A program made the translations under genes and the position numbers. The notes beneath the pieces are model-generated. The model saw nothing but the letters and a program-made list of their open reading frames with translations, was not told where the DNA came from and searched no databases. DNA of 64,000 bases from the NCBI RefSeq assembly GCF_013009555.1, contig NZ_CP046176.1, forward strand, positions 310,001 to 374,000. The letters run 5' to 3'. The DNA is from Phocaeicola dorei (GTDB lineage Bacteria > Bacteroidota > Bacteroidia > Bacteroidales > Bacteroidaceae). Shown here in pieces: positions 18,144 to 28,138 of the stretch. The first letter of the stretch is position 1; every line of letters starts with the position of its first letter.

Positions 18144-19835
18144 ATGGAGTATTCTTTTTATGATTTCTTAAAGCTGCTAGGTTCACTGGCGCTATTCCTT
18201 TATGGAATGAAAATCATGAGTGAGGGGCTGCAAAAGTTTGCTGGTGACAGACTGCGTAAAATCCTCACAGCGATGACCACCAACCGGGTAACCGGAGTGT
18301 TAACCGGTGTTCTTATCACTGCGTTAATTCAATCCTCTTCTGCTACTACTGTTATGGTAGTAAGTTTTGTTAATGCCGGACTCCTTACGCTTTCACAATC
18401 AATTGGGGTCATTATGGGGGCGAATATCGGTACCACTGTTACTGCATGGATTATATCTGCATTGGGGTTCAAAGTAGATATTGCTGCTATGGCGCTTCCG
18501 TTATTGGCTGTTGGCGTACCTTTATTATTTTCAGGAAAGAGTAACCGTAAATCCATTGGAGAATTTATATTCGGTTTCTCTTTTTTGTTTATGGGCCTCT
18601 CTCTCTTGAAGACGAATGCTCCTGACTTAAGTAGAAACCCCGAAATGTTGTCTTTTGTTCAGAACTATACCGATATGGGATTTGGTTCTGTTATCTTATT
18701 TGTTGTCATCGGTACAGTTCTGACTATGATTGTACAGGCATCGGCGGCAACGATGGCTATTACTTTAATTATGTGTGCCAATGGTTGGATTAGTTTTGAG
18801 TTGGGGGCTGCATTGGTGCTTGGCGAGAATATTGGTACTACCATAACAGCCAACCTTGCTGCACTGACTGCTAATACGCAGGCTAGGAGGGCTGCGCTGG
18901 CTCATTTGGTGTTTAATGTTTTTGGGGTTATTTGGGTATTATGTCTTTTCAAGCCTGTAACTATGGGGGTTTCATGGTTTGTAGAAGATATAATGAAAAC
19001 AGCAGATCCGGCTGTTGCCGTATCTTTTAAACTGTCTGCTTTTCATACTACTTTTAATATATGCAATGTGTTGATTCTTATTTGGTTTGTTAAGTTGATA
19101 GAGAAAACAGTCTGTAAAATCATTCCTCAGAGAGAGCAGGATGAAGAATATCGTTTGCGCTTTATTACAGGTGGTATGCTTTCTACTGCGGAGCTTTCTA
19201 TATTGCAGGCACGCAAGGAAATCAATCTCTTTGCAGAGCGTACTCATCGTATGTTTGGCATGGTGCGGGATCTGCTTCATACCACAAATGACAATGACTT
19301 TAACAAATTGTTCAGCCGTATTGAGAAATATGAGAATATAAGTGATAATATGGAGGTGGAGATTGCTAATTATCTGAATCAGGTATCCGACGGGCGTTTG
19401 AGTTCTGAGAGTAAGTTGCAGATTCGTGCTATGCTTCGTGAGGTGACTGAAATAGAGAGTATTGGTGACAGCTGTTATAATTTGGCACGTACAATTAATC
19501 GTAAGCATCGGAGTGATATGGATTTCACTCCGAAACAGTATGATCATATTCATCAGATGTTCCAGTTGACAGATGATGCTTTGTCCCAAATGGTTTCGTT
19601 GGTGGAAGATGAACATCATGTGGTGGATGTGAATAAATCGTTTAATATAGAGAATGAAATAAATAACTATCGTAATCAGCTAAAGAATCAAAATGTACTG
19701 GATGTGAATAATAAGGAGTATGATTATCAGATGGGTGTACACTATATGGATATCATTGGAGAATGTGAAAAACTGGGCGATTATGTAGTTAATGTGGTGG
19801 AAGCCAGTAGCAATGTGAAGGAAAAGAAATCCTAA
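18144..19835 (+). CDS. Na/Pi-cotransporter-type protein with PhoU-like domain (copy 1)
   Basis: 563 residues. About eight to ten membrane segments in two inverted repeats, each with the NptA-type signature: QSSSATTVMVVSF (about residue 62) and VQASAATMAITL (about 197). The cytoplasmic C-terminal 200 residues are helical and PhoU-like (LREVTEIESIGDSCYNLAR). The family imports phosphate with sodium, though some members carry other solutes or act in signalling. The next gene is a near-identical-length paralogue, so this is a tandem duplication. A weak terminator separates them. Confidence 0.88.
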   Translation: MEYSFYDFLKLLGSLALFLYGMKIMSEGLQKFAGDRLRKILTAMTTNRVTGVLTGVLITALIQSSSATTVMVVSFVNAGLLTLSQSIGVIMGANIGTTVTAWIISALGFKVDIAAMALPLLAVGVPLLFSGKSNRKSIGEFIFGFSFLFMGLSLLKTNAPDLSRNPEMLSFVQNYTDMGFGSVILFVVIGTVLTMIVQASAATMAITLIMCANGWISFELGAALVLGENIGTTITANLAALTANTQARRAALAHLVFNVFGVIWVLCLFKPVTMGVSWFVEDIMKTADPAVAVSFKLSAFHTTFNICNVLILIWFVKLIEKTVCKIIPQREQDEEYRLRFITGGMLSTAELSILQARKEINLFAERTHRMFGMVRDLLHTTNDNDFNKLFSRIEKYENISDNMEVEIANYLNQVSDGRLSSESKLQIRAMLREVTEIESIGDSCYNLARTINRKHRSDMDFTPKQYDHIHQMFQLTDDALSQMVSLVEDEHHVVDVNKSFNIENEINNYRNQLKNQNVLDVNNKEYDYQMGVHYMDIIGECEKLGDYVVNVVEASSNVKEKKS

Positions 19836-19873
19836 CCTGAAATGGCTATGGTGAACAGAACAATGATATAGAT

Positions 19874-19933
19874 GCAGAGGTGCAAGGTTTAACTCATGAC
19901 GGATTAAATACTTTGTACCTCTGTGTCTTTTTT
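19874..19933 (+). terminator. Hairpin terminator between the tandem transporters
   Basis: GCAGAGGTGCAAGG (from 19874) pairs, with G-U pairs, with CTTTGTACCTCTGT (from 19911) and is followed by CTTTTTT. It implies that the two transporter genes are at least partly separate transcripts. Confidence 0.6.
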
Positions 19934-19978
19934 AATAAAGTGTAATAAAGAAGAGGGTATAAATAAAAGAGAATCTAC

Positions 19979-21670
19979 ATGTCAATATTTGTTTTTTTGA
20001 AACTGATAGGCTCACTGGCACTTCTGATGTATGGGATGAAAACCATGAGTGAGGCCTTGCAAAAACTGACAGGCGGACATTTGCGTCATATTCTGGGGGC
20101 AATGACCACGAACCGTTTTACCGGGCTGTTAACTGGTACATTTGTGACAGCTTCTGTACAGTCTTCTACTGCGACAACGGTAATGACAGTTAGTTTCGTA
20201 AATGCGGGATTGCTGACTTTGGGGCAGGCTATTTCTGTAATTATGGGAGCTAACATTGGTACTACGGTGACCGCTTGGATTATGTCTATTTTCGGTTTCC
20301 AGATCGATATGAATAATCTTATTTTTCCTCTCTTTGCATTGGCTGTTCCTTTAATCTTTTCTAATAAAAGTCAGAAAAAATCTTTTGGGGAATTTATTTT
20401 TGGATTTTCGTTCATGTTTTTGGGATTGACTACGTTACGTGAGAATGCCATGCATATGGATTTGGAGCATAATGCAGCTATCATCAGTTTTATTACCTCT
20501 TGCAAGGAATGGGGATTTTTTTCCATTTTATCATTCTTGTTGATAGGTGGAATAATAACAATGTGCGCACAGTCTTCTGCTGCGGTTATGGCCATTACAT
20601 TGATTCTTTGTTCCAGTGGTGTGCTTGATTTGTATTTGGGCATTGCACTGGTGATGGGCGAGAATATTGGTACTACTGTAACTTCTAATATTGCAGCTTT
20701 GACGGCGAATACGCAAGCAAGGCGGGCGGCGTTGGCTCATTTTATTTTTAATATATTTGGGGTGGTATGGATTTTATGTATTTTCCATCCGTTTGTAGAT
20801 ATGGTGAGTGGAATGATTAACCGCTTATTTCCAGGAGTATCGCCTGAAGTGGCAATTACTTATAAACTTTCGGCTTTCCACACAGCTTTTAATATCTGTA
20901 ATGTGTTGATATTGATTTGGTTTATTGGACCGATTGAAAAGGTGGTCTGTTGGGTAATCAGACCAAAAGAGGATGAGGAGGAATTCCGTTTGCGTTTTAT
21001 CTCTGGTGGTATGTTATCTACTGCTGAATTGTCTATTGTCCAGGCAAGGAAAGAAATTAATTTGTTTGCTGAGCGTACTCGCCGTATGTTTGGTATGGTG
21101 CGTGATCTATTGCATACTACGAATGAGAATGATTTCAACAAATTATTTAGCCGGATAGAGAAATATGAAAATATCAGTGATAATATGGAGCTGGAGATAG
21201 CCAATTATCTGAATGAAGTTTCTGAAGGGCGGCTGAGTTCAGAAAGTAAATTGAAAATACGTACCATGTTGCGTGAAGTGACTGAGTTGGAAAGTATTGG
21301 TGACAGCTGTTATCATTTGGCGCGTACTATCAATCATAAATTCAGAGGGAATGAAGATTTTACGGAAAAACAATATGACCATATTCATCAGATGCTTCAA
21401 TTGACGGATAATGCACTACAACAAATGGTATCTTTGGAAGAAGACGAATATTATTTGGTTGATCCTAACAAATCATTTAATATAGAGAATGAGATAAACA
21501 ATTACCGTAACCAGTTGAAGGATCAGAATGTATTGGATGTGAATAATAAGGAATATAATTATCAGATGGGGGTTCATTATATGGATATTATCAGTGAATG
21601 CGAAAAATTAGGCGATTATGTAGTTAATGTTGTTGAGGCGCGTACAGATATAAAGGAAAAGAAAATTTGA
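19979..21670 (+). CDS. Na/Pi-cotransporter-type protein with PhoU-like domain (copy 2)
   Basis: 563 residues, exactly the length of copy 1. It keeps the two signature repeats QSSTATTVMTVSF and AQSSAAVMAITL, and the PhoU-like tail. Identity with copy 1 is highest in the C-terminal domain (NINLFAERT to ISDNMELEIANYL region) and lower in the membrane part, for example around residues 95-185, which suggests the two have diverged in transport properties while keeping the same regulatory domain. An IS256-family element has inserted 12 bases after its stop codon. Confidence 0.88.
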   Translation: MSIFVFLKLIGSLALLMYGMKTMSEALQKLTGGHLRHILGAMTTNRFTGLLTGTFVTASVQSSTATTVMTVSFVNAGLLTLGQAISVIMGANIGTTVTAWIMSIFGFQIDMNNLIFPLFALAVPLIFSNKSQKKSFGEFIFGFSFMFLGLTTLRENAMHMDLEHNAAIISFITSCKEWGFFSILSFLLIGGIITMCAQSSAAVMAITLILCSSGVLDLYLGIALVMGENIGTTVTSNIAALTANTQARRAALAHFIFNIFGVVWILCIFHPFVDMVSGMINRLFPGVSPEVAITYKLSAFHTAFNICNVLILIWFIGPIEKVVCWVIRPKEDEEEFRLRFISGGMLSTAELSIVQARKEINLFAERTRRMFGMVRDLLHTTNENDFNKLFSRIEKYENISDNMELEIANYLNEVSEGRLSSESKLKIRTMLREVTELESIGDSCYHLARTINHKFRGNEDFTEKQYDHIHQMLQLTDNALQQMVSLEEDEYYLVDPNKSFNIENEINNYRNQLKDQNVLDVNNKEYNYQMGVHYMDIISECEKLGDYVVNVVEARTDIKEKKI

Positions 21671-21682
21671 TTTGTAAATCGT

Positions 21683-23048
21683 GGTAGTATCCATATTTTG
21701 TGTAAATAGAAACGGGATTCAGTTATAAGTCTCTTATATCTGAATCCCGTTTTCAAAAATAAGCATAAATTGGTTCATAATCAATCCCCAGTTAGTAATC
21801 GGCATTGTCCATTTCTTCTCAATCTCCATCAGAGCGAGGTATACCATTTTCTTCACCGCATCATCCGACGGGAATGAAAGTTTTGATTTAGTGTACTTTC
21901 TGATTTTTCCATTCAGATTTTCAATGAGGTTTGTAGTGTAGATTATTTTCCTGATTTCCAATGGGAACTGGAAGAAAACAGTCAGGTCATCCCAGTTATT
22001 CCTCCATGAGAGGATGGCATAAGGGTACTTCCCTCCCCATTTCTTTTCCAAATTATCCAGTTCCACGGCAGCAGCCTCCTGTTGGGCGCGTTATAGATGC
22101 TCTTCATATCGGCTGTAAACTCTTTCTTGTCCTTGTAAACGACATATTTACAGGAGTTCCTGATCTGATATACAACACGTATTTGCGTGGAAGACAGAGG
22201 AAATACGGCACGTATGATGTCGGTAAACCCGTTCAGGTTGTCAGTGCAGGTAATCAGTATGTCCTGCACTCCGCGGGCCTTCAAATCTGTCAGGACACCC
22301 ATCCAAAATGAAGAACTTTCTGATTTTCCCACCCACATGCCAAGGACTTCTTTCAAGCCGTTCTGTTTCAAACCGACACAGAGATAGACAGTCTTGTTGA
22401 TGATTTTTCCGTTGTCACGAACCTTGAATACAATACCATCCATCCAAACGATGAGATAGACCGGATCCAAAGGGCGGTTCTGTTATTCCTGAGCAGCCCT
22501 GGTTGACTTTGTTCGTGATGATGGAAATGGCTGATGTGGACAGTTCTATTTCATAGATTTCACGCATTTCCTCTTCAATGTCGGACACGCTCATTCTTTT
22601 GGCATATAGGGAGATAACAAGTTTTTCTATGGAAAACCCACGACCCTCGTGTTTGGGAACAACTATGGACTCGAATTCACCGTTACGGTCATGGAGAATA
22701 GGTATGATCGCTTCACCGTGTTCAGTTTGGATTTTCTTGGGGTAGCTGCCGTTACGGGAATTACCGCTGTTATGACCGGAAACCGAATTTTTCTCATAAC
22801 CCAGATGCGCATCCATCTCACCTTCAAGCATTTTCTCCAATACCTGCGCGTGTAGTTGTTTCAGAAACTTGCTGACATCAGCTTCTGTCTTGAACTGGTT
22901 AAGGAACTTCTTACTTAATACCTCATCAGGCACTGCATGATTCTTCTCTTTCATAATCTTCTTCATTTTGCAAAGCTATTAAATAAAAAATACGGAACCC
23001 AATACTGAATCCCGTATTTTACATTTACACAAAATATTTTATAGTGCC
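21683..23048. mobile_element. IS256-family insertion sequence with 8-bp target duplication
   Basis: The element is 1,366 bases. TAAATCGT flanks it on both sides (21675-21682 and 23049-23056), an exact 8-bp target duplication as IS256 members make. The ends are imperfect inverted repeats: GGTAGTATCCATATTTTGTG on the left against GGCACTATAAAATATTTTGT on the right (complement), both continuing into AAAT. It sits between the convergent transporter and FKBP genes and breaks neither. The transposase is defective, so it may no longer move by itself. Confidence 0.88.
21734..22966 (-). pseudogene. IS256-family transposase, frameshifted
   Basis: Three fragments read in order from 22966: MKKIMKEKNHAVPDEVLSKK to about 22500 (N-terminal), DPVYLIVWMDGIVFKVRDNG to about 22080 (catalytic core), and [19 protein letters not shown] to 21734 (C-terminal). 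An extra base near 22497 and a TAA codon near 22480 break the first junction. One missing C near 22080 (AACAGGAGG where AACCAGGAGG would keep [10 protein letters not shown] in frame) breaks the second. Rejoined, it is about 410 residues, the normal size for the mutator-type (DDE) transposases. Programmed frameshifting is not known for this family, so it is called broken. Confidence 0.85.
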
Positions 23049-23067
23049 TAAATCGTATTAAATGAGG

Positions 23068-23934
23068 TTATTTTTCGATGCCAACTAGTTCTACTTCGAA
23101 AATCAAAGTAGAGAAAGGTTTAATCTGACCGGCTTCACGTGCACCATAAGCTAGCTCTTGAGGGATGTAAAGTTCCCATTTAGATCCTACTGGCATCATT
23201 GTTAGCGCTTCAGTCCATCCTTTGATTACCTGATTAGCACGGAAAGTAGTCGGTTCTTTACGATCATATGAACTGTCGAACTGAGTTCCATCAATCAAAG
23301 TACCTTTATAGTTTACTTTTACTTTAGAAGAATCGGTAGGAATAGCGCCGTTACCTTCTTTAATTATCTTATATTGTAAGCCGCTTGATGTAGTTTTAAC
23401 ACCCTCTTTCTTTGCATTTTCAGCTAGGAATTTTTCACCGGCAGCTTTATTTTCAGCGAACTGGGCTTCAGTAGCTTTTGCTTTGATTGCTTCTGCCTTA
23501 GACTGAACGTAAGCGTTGGCTTCTTCCATAGTAACATTCATGCCTTTTTTCTGCAAAGCAGCCATGAAACCTGCCAGAAAGTTTTCTTTACTTAAACTTT
23601 GAGTAGAGTCATTTCCGAAAATACGTTGGCTCATCATATCGAACATACGTCCACCAACTTGTTGACCAATCTGAAGACCTGCCATATAAGCAACGTCTTT
23701 AGGGCTAGTCTTGCTGGTACCTTCTTTAACACCTCTGATGAAGTCGGACATATAGGCTGTATCAACGCCTAGTTGTTGGCTCATATACATATCCAGACCT
23801 TGCGTGTTGGTGATACCCATCATGTAAGAAAGTGAGTCTACGTCATTCTTCATGTTTGCTTTCGGTGCTTGGGCTGTACAAGAAGCCAAGCTGGCTGCAG
23901 CAGCGATTGCTACAAAAAAACTAATTTTTTTCAT
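23068..23934 (-). CDS. FKBP-type peptidyl-prolyl isomerase, lipoprotein (Mip-like)
   Basis: 288 residues. Lipoprotein signal with lipobox LASC (residue 19). The N-terminal helical dimerisation region (about 30-170, MDMYMSQQLG, AYVQSKAEAIKAKA) is typical of Mip/FkpA. The FKBP domain has VKVNYKGTLIDGTQFDSSY, VIKGWTEAL and IPQELAYGAR. It would assist folding of exported proteins. It lies 21 bases downstream of a second FKBP gene on the same strand and is likely co-transcribed with it. Confidence 0.92.
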   Translation of the reverse strand: MKKISFFVAIAAAASLASCTAQAPKANMKNDVDSLSYMMGITNTQGLDMYMSQQLGVDTAYMSDFIRGVKEGTSKTSPKDVAYMAGLQIGQQVGGRMFDMMSQRIFGNDSTQSLSKENFLAGFMAALQKKGMNVTMEEANAYVQSKAEAIKAKATEAQFAENKAAGEKFLAENAKKEGVKTTSSGLQYKIIKEGNGAIPTDSSKVKVNYKGTLIDGTQFDSSYDRKEPTTFRANQVIKGWTEALTMMPVGSKWELYIPQELAYGAREAGQIKPFSTLIFEVELVGIEK

Positions 23935-23955
23935 TTGCCTTAAATGCTTTAATAA

Positions 23956-24540
23956 TTATAATACTTCGATTAATTCTACTTCAAAAATCAATGTGCTGTG
24001 AGGAGGAATCATTTCTCCTGCTTGTTGTGCTCCATAGGCTAGTTCTGAAGGAATGAAAAGTTTCCATTTAGCACCTTCAGTCATCAGTTGGAGTGCTTCC
24101 ACCCATCCTTTGATTACTTGGTTCACACCAAAGATAGCCGGCTCGCCGCGTTTGATAGAGCTGTCAAACAAAGTCCCATCAATCAAGGTACCTTCATAAT
24201 GGCATTTTACACGGTCGGTTGCACTCGGTTTTTTTCCGTTACCTTCTGTAATCACTTCGTACTGTAAGCCACTGGGAAGTGTCACGACTCCCGGTCTTTT
24301 TGCGTTTTCCTCCAAAAATGATTTTCCCTTTTCAATATTCTCTGCATTCAATTTGGTTTCCAGCTCTTCAAAGTACTTGTTTACGATTTCACGTGCTTCG
24401 TTGTGGCTGATAGCCGTTTCTTTTCTATCTAATACGTCTTTGATTGCTTGAGCAAAGTCTTCAACATTAATACTTTGAGCACCCATGCTCAATAAATTCT
24501 GGCCAATACCAAGGCCGATGGCGTAACTGAATTTATCCAT
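23956..24540 (-). CDS. FKBP-type peptidyl-prolyl isomerase, no signal peptide
   Basis: 194 residues. It has the same layout as its neighbour, a short helical N-terminal part (about 1-75) then an FKBP domain (VKCHYEGTLIDGTLFDSSI, VIKGWVEAL, IPSELAYGAQ), but the start MDKFSYAIGLG shows no export signal, so it is probably cytoplasmic. The pair looks like a duplication in which one copy serves each compartment. A promoter box lies about 40 bases upstream. Confidence 0.92.
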   Translation of the reverse strand: MDKFSYAIGLGIGQNLLSMGAQSINVEDFAQAIKDVLDRKETAISHNEAREIVNKYFEELETKLNAENIEKGKSFLEENAKRPGVVTLPSGLQYEVITEGNGKKPSATDRVKCHYEGTLIDGTLFDSSIKRGEPAIFGVNQVIKGWVEALQLMTEGAKWKLFIPSELAYGAQQAGEMIPPHSTLIFEVELIEVL

Positions 24541-24577
24541 AACTATTTATTTTATAAGATGTTTTATACAAAACGCA

Positions 24578-24585
24578 CAAAGGTA
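24578..24585 (-). promoter_or_regulatory. -7 promoter box of the FKBP pair
   Basis: The complement reads TACCTTTG, an exact TAnnTTTG match, 37 bases before the ATG at 24540. No good -33 TTTG is visible, so confidence is limited. Confidence 0.45.
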
Positions 24586-24667
24586 GGTGTTTTATTTGAA
24601 TGAATCTGTTTTTAACAATTTAATTTTTCTTATTTTTGTGTGTTTAGTTAAAAGAGGAGGACTAGAA

Positions 24668-25366
24668 ATGAAGAATTTAGTAGTTTTAACAGGTGCTGGA
24701 ATGAGTGCTGAAAGCGGTATCAGTACATTTCGTGATGCAGGTGGTTTATGGGATCAGTATCCGGTGGAGCAAGTGGCTACTCCAGAAGGGTATGCGGCAA
24801 ACCCTAAATTGGTGATTGATTTTTATAATGAGCGTCGTAAACAGTTGTTTGCTGTAAAGCCTAACCAGGGGCATGAACTGGTCTCTGAGATGGAAAAATT
24901 CTTTAATGTGACTGTAATTACTCAAAATATTGATAATTTGCATGAGCGTGCTGGAAGTTCGCATATTATTCATTTACATGGCGAACTGACCAAAGTGACA
25001 TCTAGTTGGGAACCTAATAATCCAGCTTATATTAAAGAATTAAAGCCGGAAGAATATGAGATACATTTGGGAGACTTGGCCGGAGACGGTTCTCAGTTTC
25101 GTCCATTCATTGTATGGTTTGGTGAATCTGTTCCTATGATTGAAACTGCAATTGAATATGCTGAAACAGCTGATATCTTTTTAATTATAGGAACTTCGCT
25201 TAATGTATATCCCGCTGCCGGTTTGTTGAATTATGTGCCTGCCAACACTCCTGTTTATTTAATAGATCCTAAGCAGGTGCCCATTGCATCGGGGCGTAAA
25301 GTGCATGTAATTCAGAAAGGTGCGTCCGAAGGAATGGAAGAGTTAAAAAAAATATTAGTGAGATAG
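24668..25366 (+). CDS. Sir2-family NAD-dependent protein deacylase without zinc cysteines
   Basis: The ATG at 24668 is chosen because AGAGGAGG ends eight bases before it, a strong ribosome site; the frame extends upstream to 24587. The 232-residue product has the sirtuin NAD motifs GAGMSAESGI, TQNIDNLHERAG and catalytic His in LHGEL. No Cys occurs in the segment after HGEL (TKVTSSWEPNN to FIVWFGE), where most sirtuins place four zinc-binding cysteines. It would remove acyl groups from lysines with NAD, if active without zinc. It is followed by rubredoxin, which has its own promoter. Confidence 0.85.
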   Translation: MKNLVVLTGAGMSAESGISTFRDAGGLWDQYPVEQVATPEGYAANPKLVIDFYNERRKQLFAVKPNQGHELVSEMEKFFNVTVITQNIDNLHERAGSSHIIHLHGELTKVTSSWEPNNPAYIKELKPEEYEIHLGDLAGDGSQFRPFIVWFGESVPMIETAIEYAETADIFLIIGTSLNVYPAAGLLNYVPANTPVYLIDPKQVPIASGRKVHVIQKGASEGMEELKKILVR

Positions 25367-25397
25367 TTTGCAAGTAAACAATTTCATTGTATATTTG
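25367..25397 (+). promoter_or_regulatory. Strong predicted promoter of rubredoxin
   Basis: TTTG (25367-25370), 19 bases, TATATTTG (25390-25397): a full match to the Bacteroidota consensus at ideal spacing. It begins right at the Sir2 stop codon and gives a leader of about 37 bases. Confidence 0.75.
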
Positions 25398-25440
25398 TTA
25401 TGTATTTAAAGAACATTTAAAACATAAAACAGAGACAATT

Positions 25441-25605
25441 ATGAAAAAGTACGTTTGCACAGTATGTGGTTGGGTTTATGACCCGGCAGAAGGAGATCCT
25501 GAAGGTGGAATAGCTCCGGGAACAGCATTTGAAGATATTCCAGATGATTGGGTTTGCCCTCTTTGCGGAGTAGGTAAAGATGATTTCGAAGTTCAAGAAG
25601 ATTGA
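25441..25605 (+). CDS. Rubredoxin
   Basis: A 54-residue iron carrier for one-electron transfer, with the two knuckles CTVCGW (residues 6-9) and CPLCGVG (residues 39-42) that hold Fe(Cys)4. [16 protein letters not shown] and [11 protein letters not shown] are the family signature. In strict anaerobes rubredoxin usually feeds electrons to peroxide- or oxygen-reducing proteins such as rubrerythrin; no such partner lies next to it. Confidence 0.97.
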   Translation: MKKYVCTVCGWVYDPAEGDPEGGIAPGTAFEDIPDDWVCPLCGVGKDDFEVQED

Positions 25606-25732
25606 TCCCATCTTATAACCGGATATCATATAAAGCGGAGGAGTTTCTTCTGTATGATATATCAGATAGCGCGATTAATTATTTAGTTGCGCTATTTATT
25701 TTACATTATTATAAATGGTTAATCTTTTAAAA

Positions 25733-25765
25733 AAAGAGCGTAACCTATAACAGGTTGCGCTCTTT
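25733..25765. terminator. Two-way terminator between rubredoxin and pnp
   Basis: AAAGAGCGTAACCT (25733-25746) pairs with AGGTTGCGCTCTTT (25752-25765), with A and T runs on each side. Two further imperfect hairpins lie just upstream (ATATCATA with TATGATAT, 25624-25663; ATAGCGC with GCGCTAT, about 25665-25696), on the rubredoxin side. Confidence 0.8.
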
Positions 25766-25787
25766 ATGGTATAAATAAAGAATGTTC

Positions 25788-27923
25788 TTATTTCTTTTCT
25801 TGTTTTTCAGGACGAGGCAGTAATACTTTGTGAGAGAGTTTAAATTTACCTGTTTTGGGGTCAATATCAAGTAATTTCACTTCTATTTCGTCCCCTTCTT
25901 TTAAACCGGCCTCTTCTATTGTTTCAAGACGTTTCCAGTCAATTTCAGAGATATGCAACAATCCGTCTTTTCCAGGCAAGAATTCTACGAACACACCATA
26001 TGGCATTACTGAACGGACTTTACCTACATAGACTTCACCGACTTCGGGAACAGCAACGATACCCTTGATAATGCGCATAGCATCGTCAATACATTTCTTG
26101 TTTGTTCCCGCAATTTCAATACGGCCTACCCCATCAGTTTCTTCAATCGTGATGGTTGCTCCAGTCTCTTCCTGCATACCTTGGATAATCTTTCCGCCCG
26201 GACCGATGATAGCCCCAATGAACTCTTTAGGAATAGTCATCGTTTCAATACGAGGAGCATGCGGTTTCAAATCTTTACGAGGCTCGGCGATACATTCGGT
26301 TAACTTGTTAAGAATATGTTCGCGGCCTTCTTTTGCTTGCAGTAACGCTTTTTCCAAGATTTCGAATGACAGGCCATCTACCTTGATGTCCATCTGTGTA
26401 GCAGTGATACCATCACGAGTACCTGTAACCTTAAAGTCCATATCACCCAAGTGATCCTCATCGCCAAGAATATCAGATAATACGGCATATTTTTCTTCAC
26501 CTGCATTCTTAATCAAGCCCATGGCAATACCTGAAACTGGTTTTTTCATGGCAACACCGGCATCCATTAATGCAAGGGTTCCTGCACAGACAGTAGCCAT
26601 TGAAGAAGAACCATTTGATTCCATGATATCAGATACTACACGTACTGTGTACGGGTATCCTGTAGGAATTTGTCCTTTTAAAGCACGCCATGCCAAGTGC
26701 CCGTGCCCGATTTCACGACGACCTACACCACGTTGTGCTTTTGCTTCACCAGTAGAATAAGGAGGGAAGTTGTAGTGTAACAAGAATCGTTCTCTGTGTT
26801 GATCCAGAACATCGTCTACAATTTTCTCATCTAGTTTGGTACCTAATGTGACAGAAGTTAAAGACTGAGTTTCACCACGGGTGAAGATGGCAGAACCATG
26901 AGGACCGGGCAGATAACCTACTTCGCACCAGATAGGGCGAATTTCAGTCGTCTTACGTCCGTCCAGACGCTTGCCTTCATCAAGAATACAACGACGCATA
27001 GCTTCCTTTTCCACATCGTGGTAGTAACGGTCGATTAATGTACCTTTTTCTTCCAGTTCTTCTTCTGTATATTGAGTTTTGAATTCATCGCGGATGGCGT
27101 CAAAAGCATCCTGACGTTCATGCTTGTTTCTGTTTCCTGAAGCAGCGATGGCGTATGCTTTATCGTAACAAGTTTCGCGTACAGCTTTGCGCAAATCTTC
27201 ATCGTTTTCTTCGTGGCAATATTCACGTTTTACTGTAGAACCGACCTCTTCCATCAGCTCCATCTGCGCTTTGCAATGAACTTTGATTGCTTCGTGAGCA
27301 GCCTTCATAGCAGCCAGTAAGTCTTGTTCGCTGACTTCCTGCATTTCGCCTTCTACCATCATGATGTTGTCATATGTGGCAGCAACCATCAGATCCATAT
27401 CAGCTTTCCCAAGTTGTTCGAAAGTGGGGTTGATAACGAACTGACCATCGATACGTGCTACACGTACTTCAGAAATCGGTCCGCCGAAAGGAATGTCGGA
27501 AACGGCTAATGCTGCTGAAGCGGCCAATCCTGCCAATGCATCAGGCATATCTATTCCATCAGCTGAGAAAAGAACAATGTTTACGTAAACCTCTGCATGG
27601 AAATTATCGGGAAATAAAGGACGCAATGCGCGGTCTACCAGTCGGCAAGTCAGGATTTCATAATCCGAAGCTTTGCCTTCTCTTTTGGTAAAGCCACCGG
27701 GAAAACGTCCGAATGCTGAATATTTTTCTTTGTACTCTACCTGGAGGGGCATAAAATCTGTACCGGGAACTGCATCTTTTGCTGCACAAACAGTAGCTAG
27801 CAACATGGTGTTACCCATGCGGAGCATTACAGAACCGTCTGCCTGTTTTGCCAGCTTTCCCGTTTCGAGTGTGATGGTTCTACCATCAGGAAGCTCGATC
27901 GTCTTAACAATAGGATTGATCAT
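25788..27923 (-). CDS. pnp: Polyribonucleotide nucleotidyltransferase (PNPase)
   Basis: Phosphorolytic 3' to 5' RNA exonuclease, trimer. The ATG at 27923 ([14 protein letters not shown]) gives 711 residues, the usual length; a start 17 codons earlier would begin upstream of the promoter box. Two RNase PH domains ([31 protein letters not shown] with the catalytic Asp residues), a KH domain ([16 protein letters not shown]) and an S1 domain ([16 protein letters not shown]) are in the standard order. A TATCTTTG box (complement of 27962-27969) lies 39 bases upstream. Confidence 0.97.
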   Translation of the reverse strand: MINPIVKTIELPDGRTITLETGKLAKQADGSVMLRMGNTMLLATVCAAKDAVPGTDFMPLQVEYKEKYSAFGRFPGGFTKREGKASDYEILTCRLVDRALRPLFPDNFHAEVYVNIVLFSADGIDMPDALAGLAASAALAVSDIPFGGPISEVRVARIDGQFVINPTFEQLGKADMDLMVAATYDNIMMVEGEMQEVSEQDLLAAMKAAHEAIKVHCKAQMELMEEVGSTVKREYCHEENDEDLRKAVRETCYDKAYAIAASGNRNKHERQDAFDAIRDEFKTQYTEEELEEKGTLIDRYYHDVEKEAMRRCILDEGKRLDGRKTTEIRPIWCEVGYLPGPHGSAIFTRGETQSLTSVTLGTKLDEKIVDDVLDQHRERFLLHYNFPPYSTGEAKAQRGVGRREIGHGHLAWRALKGQIPTGYPYTVRVVSDIMESNGSSSMATVCAGTLALMDAGVAMKKPVSGIAMGLIKNAGEEKYAVLSDILGDEDHLGDMDFKVTGTRDGITATQMDIKVDGLSFEILEKALLQAKEGREHILNKLTECIAEPRKDLKPHAPRIETMTIPKEFIGAIIGPGGKIIQGMQEETGATITIEETDGVGRIEIAGTNKKCIDDAMRIIKGIVAVPEVGEVYVGKVRSVMPYGVFVEFLPGKDGLLHISEIDWKRLETIEEAGLKEGDEIEVKLLDIDPKTGKFKLSHKVLLPRPEKQEKK

Positions 27924-27961
27924 AAAAAATGTTTTAATATATTTTTCGTCTAAAATTCGTG

Positions 27962-27969
27962 CAAAGATA
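27962..27969 (-). promoter_or_regulatory. -7 promoter box of pnp
   Basis: The complement reads TATCTTTG, a TAnnTTTG match, 39 bases before the pnp ATG. The -33 side is weak. Confidence 0.5.
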
Positions 27970-28063
27970 GGCATTTATTCTTCTAATTTGGTGAGAATGA
28001 GATAAAAAGTTACTATGATTACTGTTTTTTTTCATTTTAATGTGTAAGAAGGTGGATAAATGC

Positions 28064-28093
28064 TTTGACAAACCACGAAAAGACGTATCTTTG
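28064..28093 (+). promoter_or_regulatory. Promoter of the thioredoxin-fold lipoprotein gene
   Basis: TTTG (28064-28067), 18 bases, TATCTTTG (28086-28093). Transcription would begin near 28100, about 40 bases before the ATG at 28139. Confidence 0.65.
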
Positions 28094-28138
28094 CATTCAA
28101 AATTATTAAGAGAACACACATTTATATTAATTTTAGCG

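Noticed and set aside
18972..19619. 215-codon minus-strand frame inside the first transporter
   Set aside because: Composition (His/Thr/Ile-rich) is that of an antisense shadow and it crosses the PhoU-like domain of a well-supported gene.
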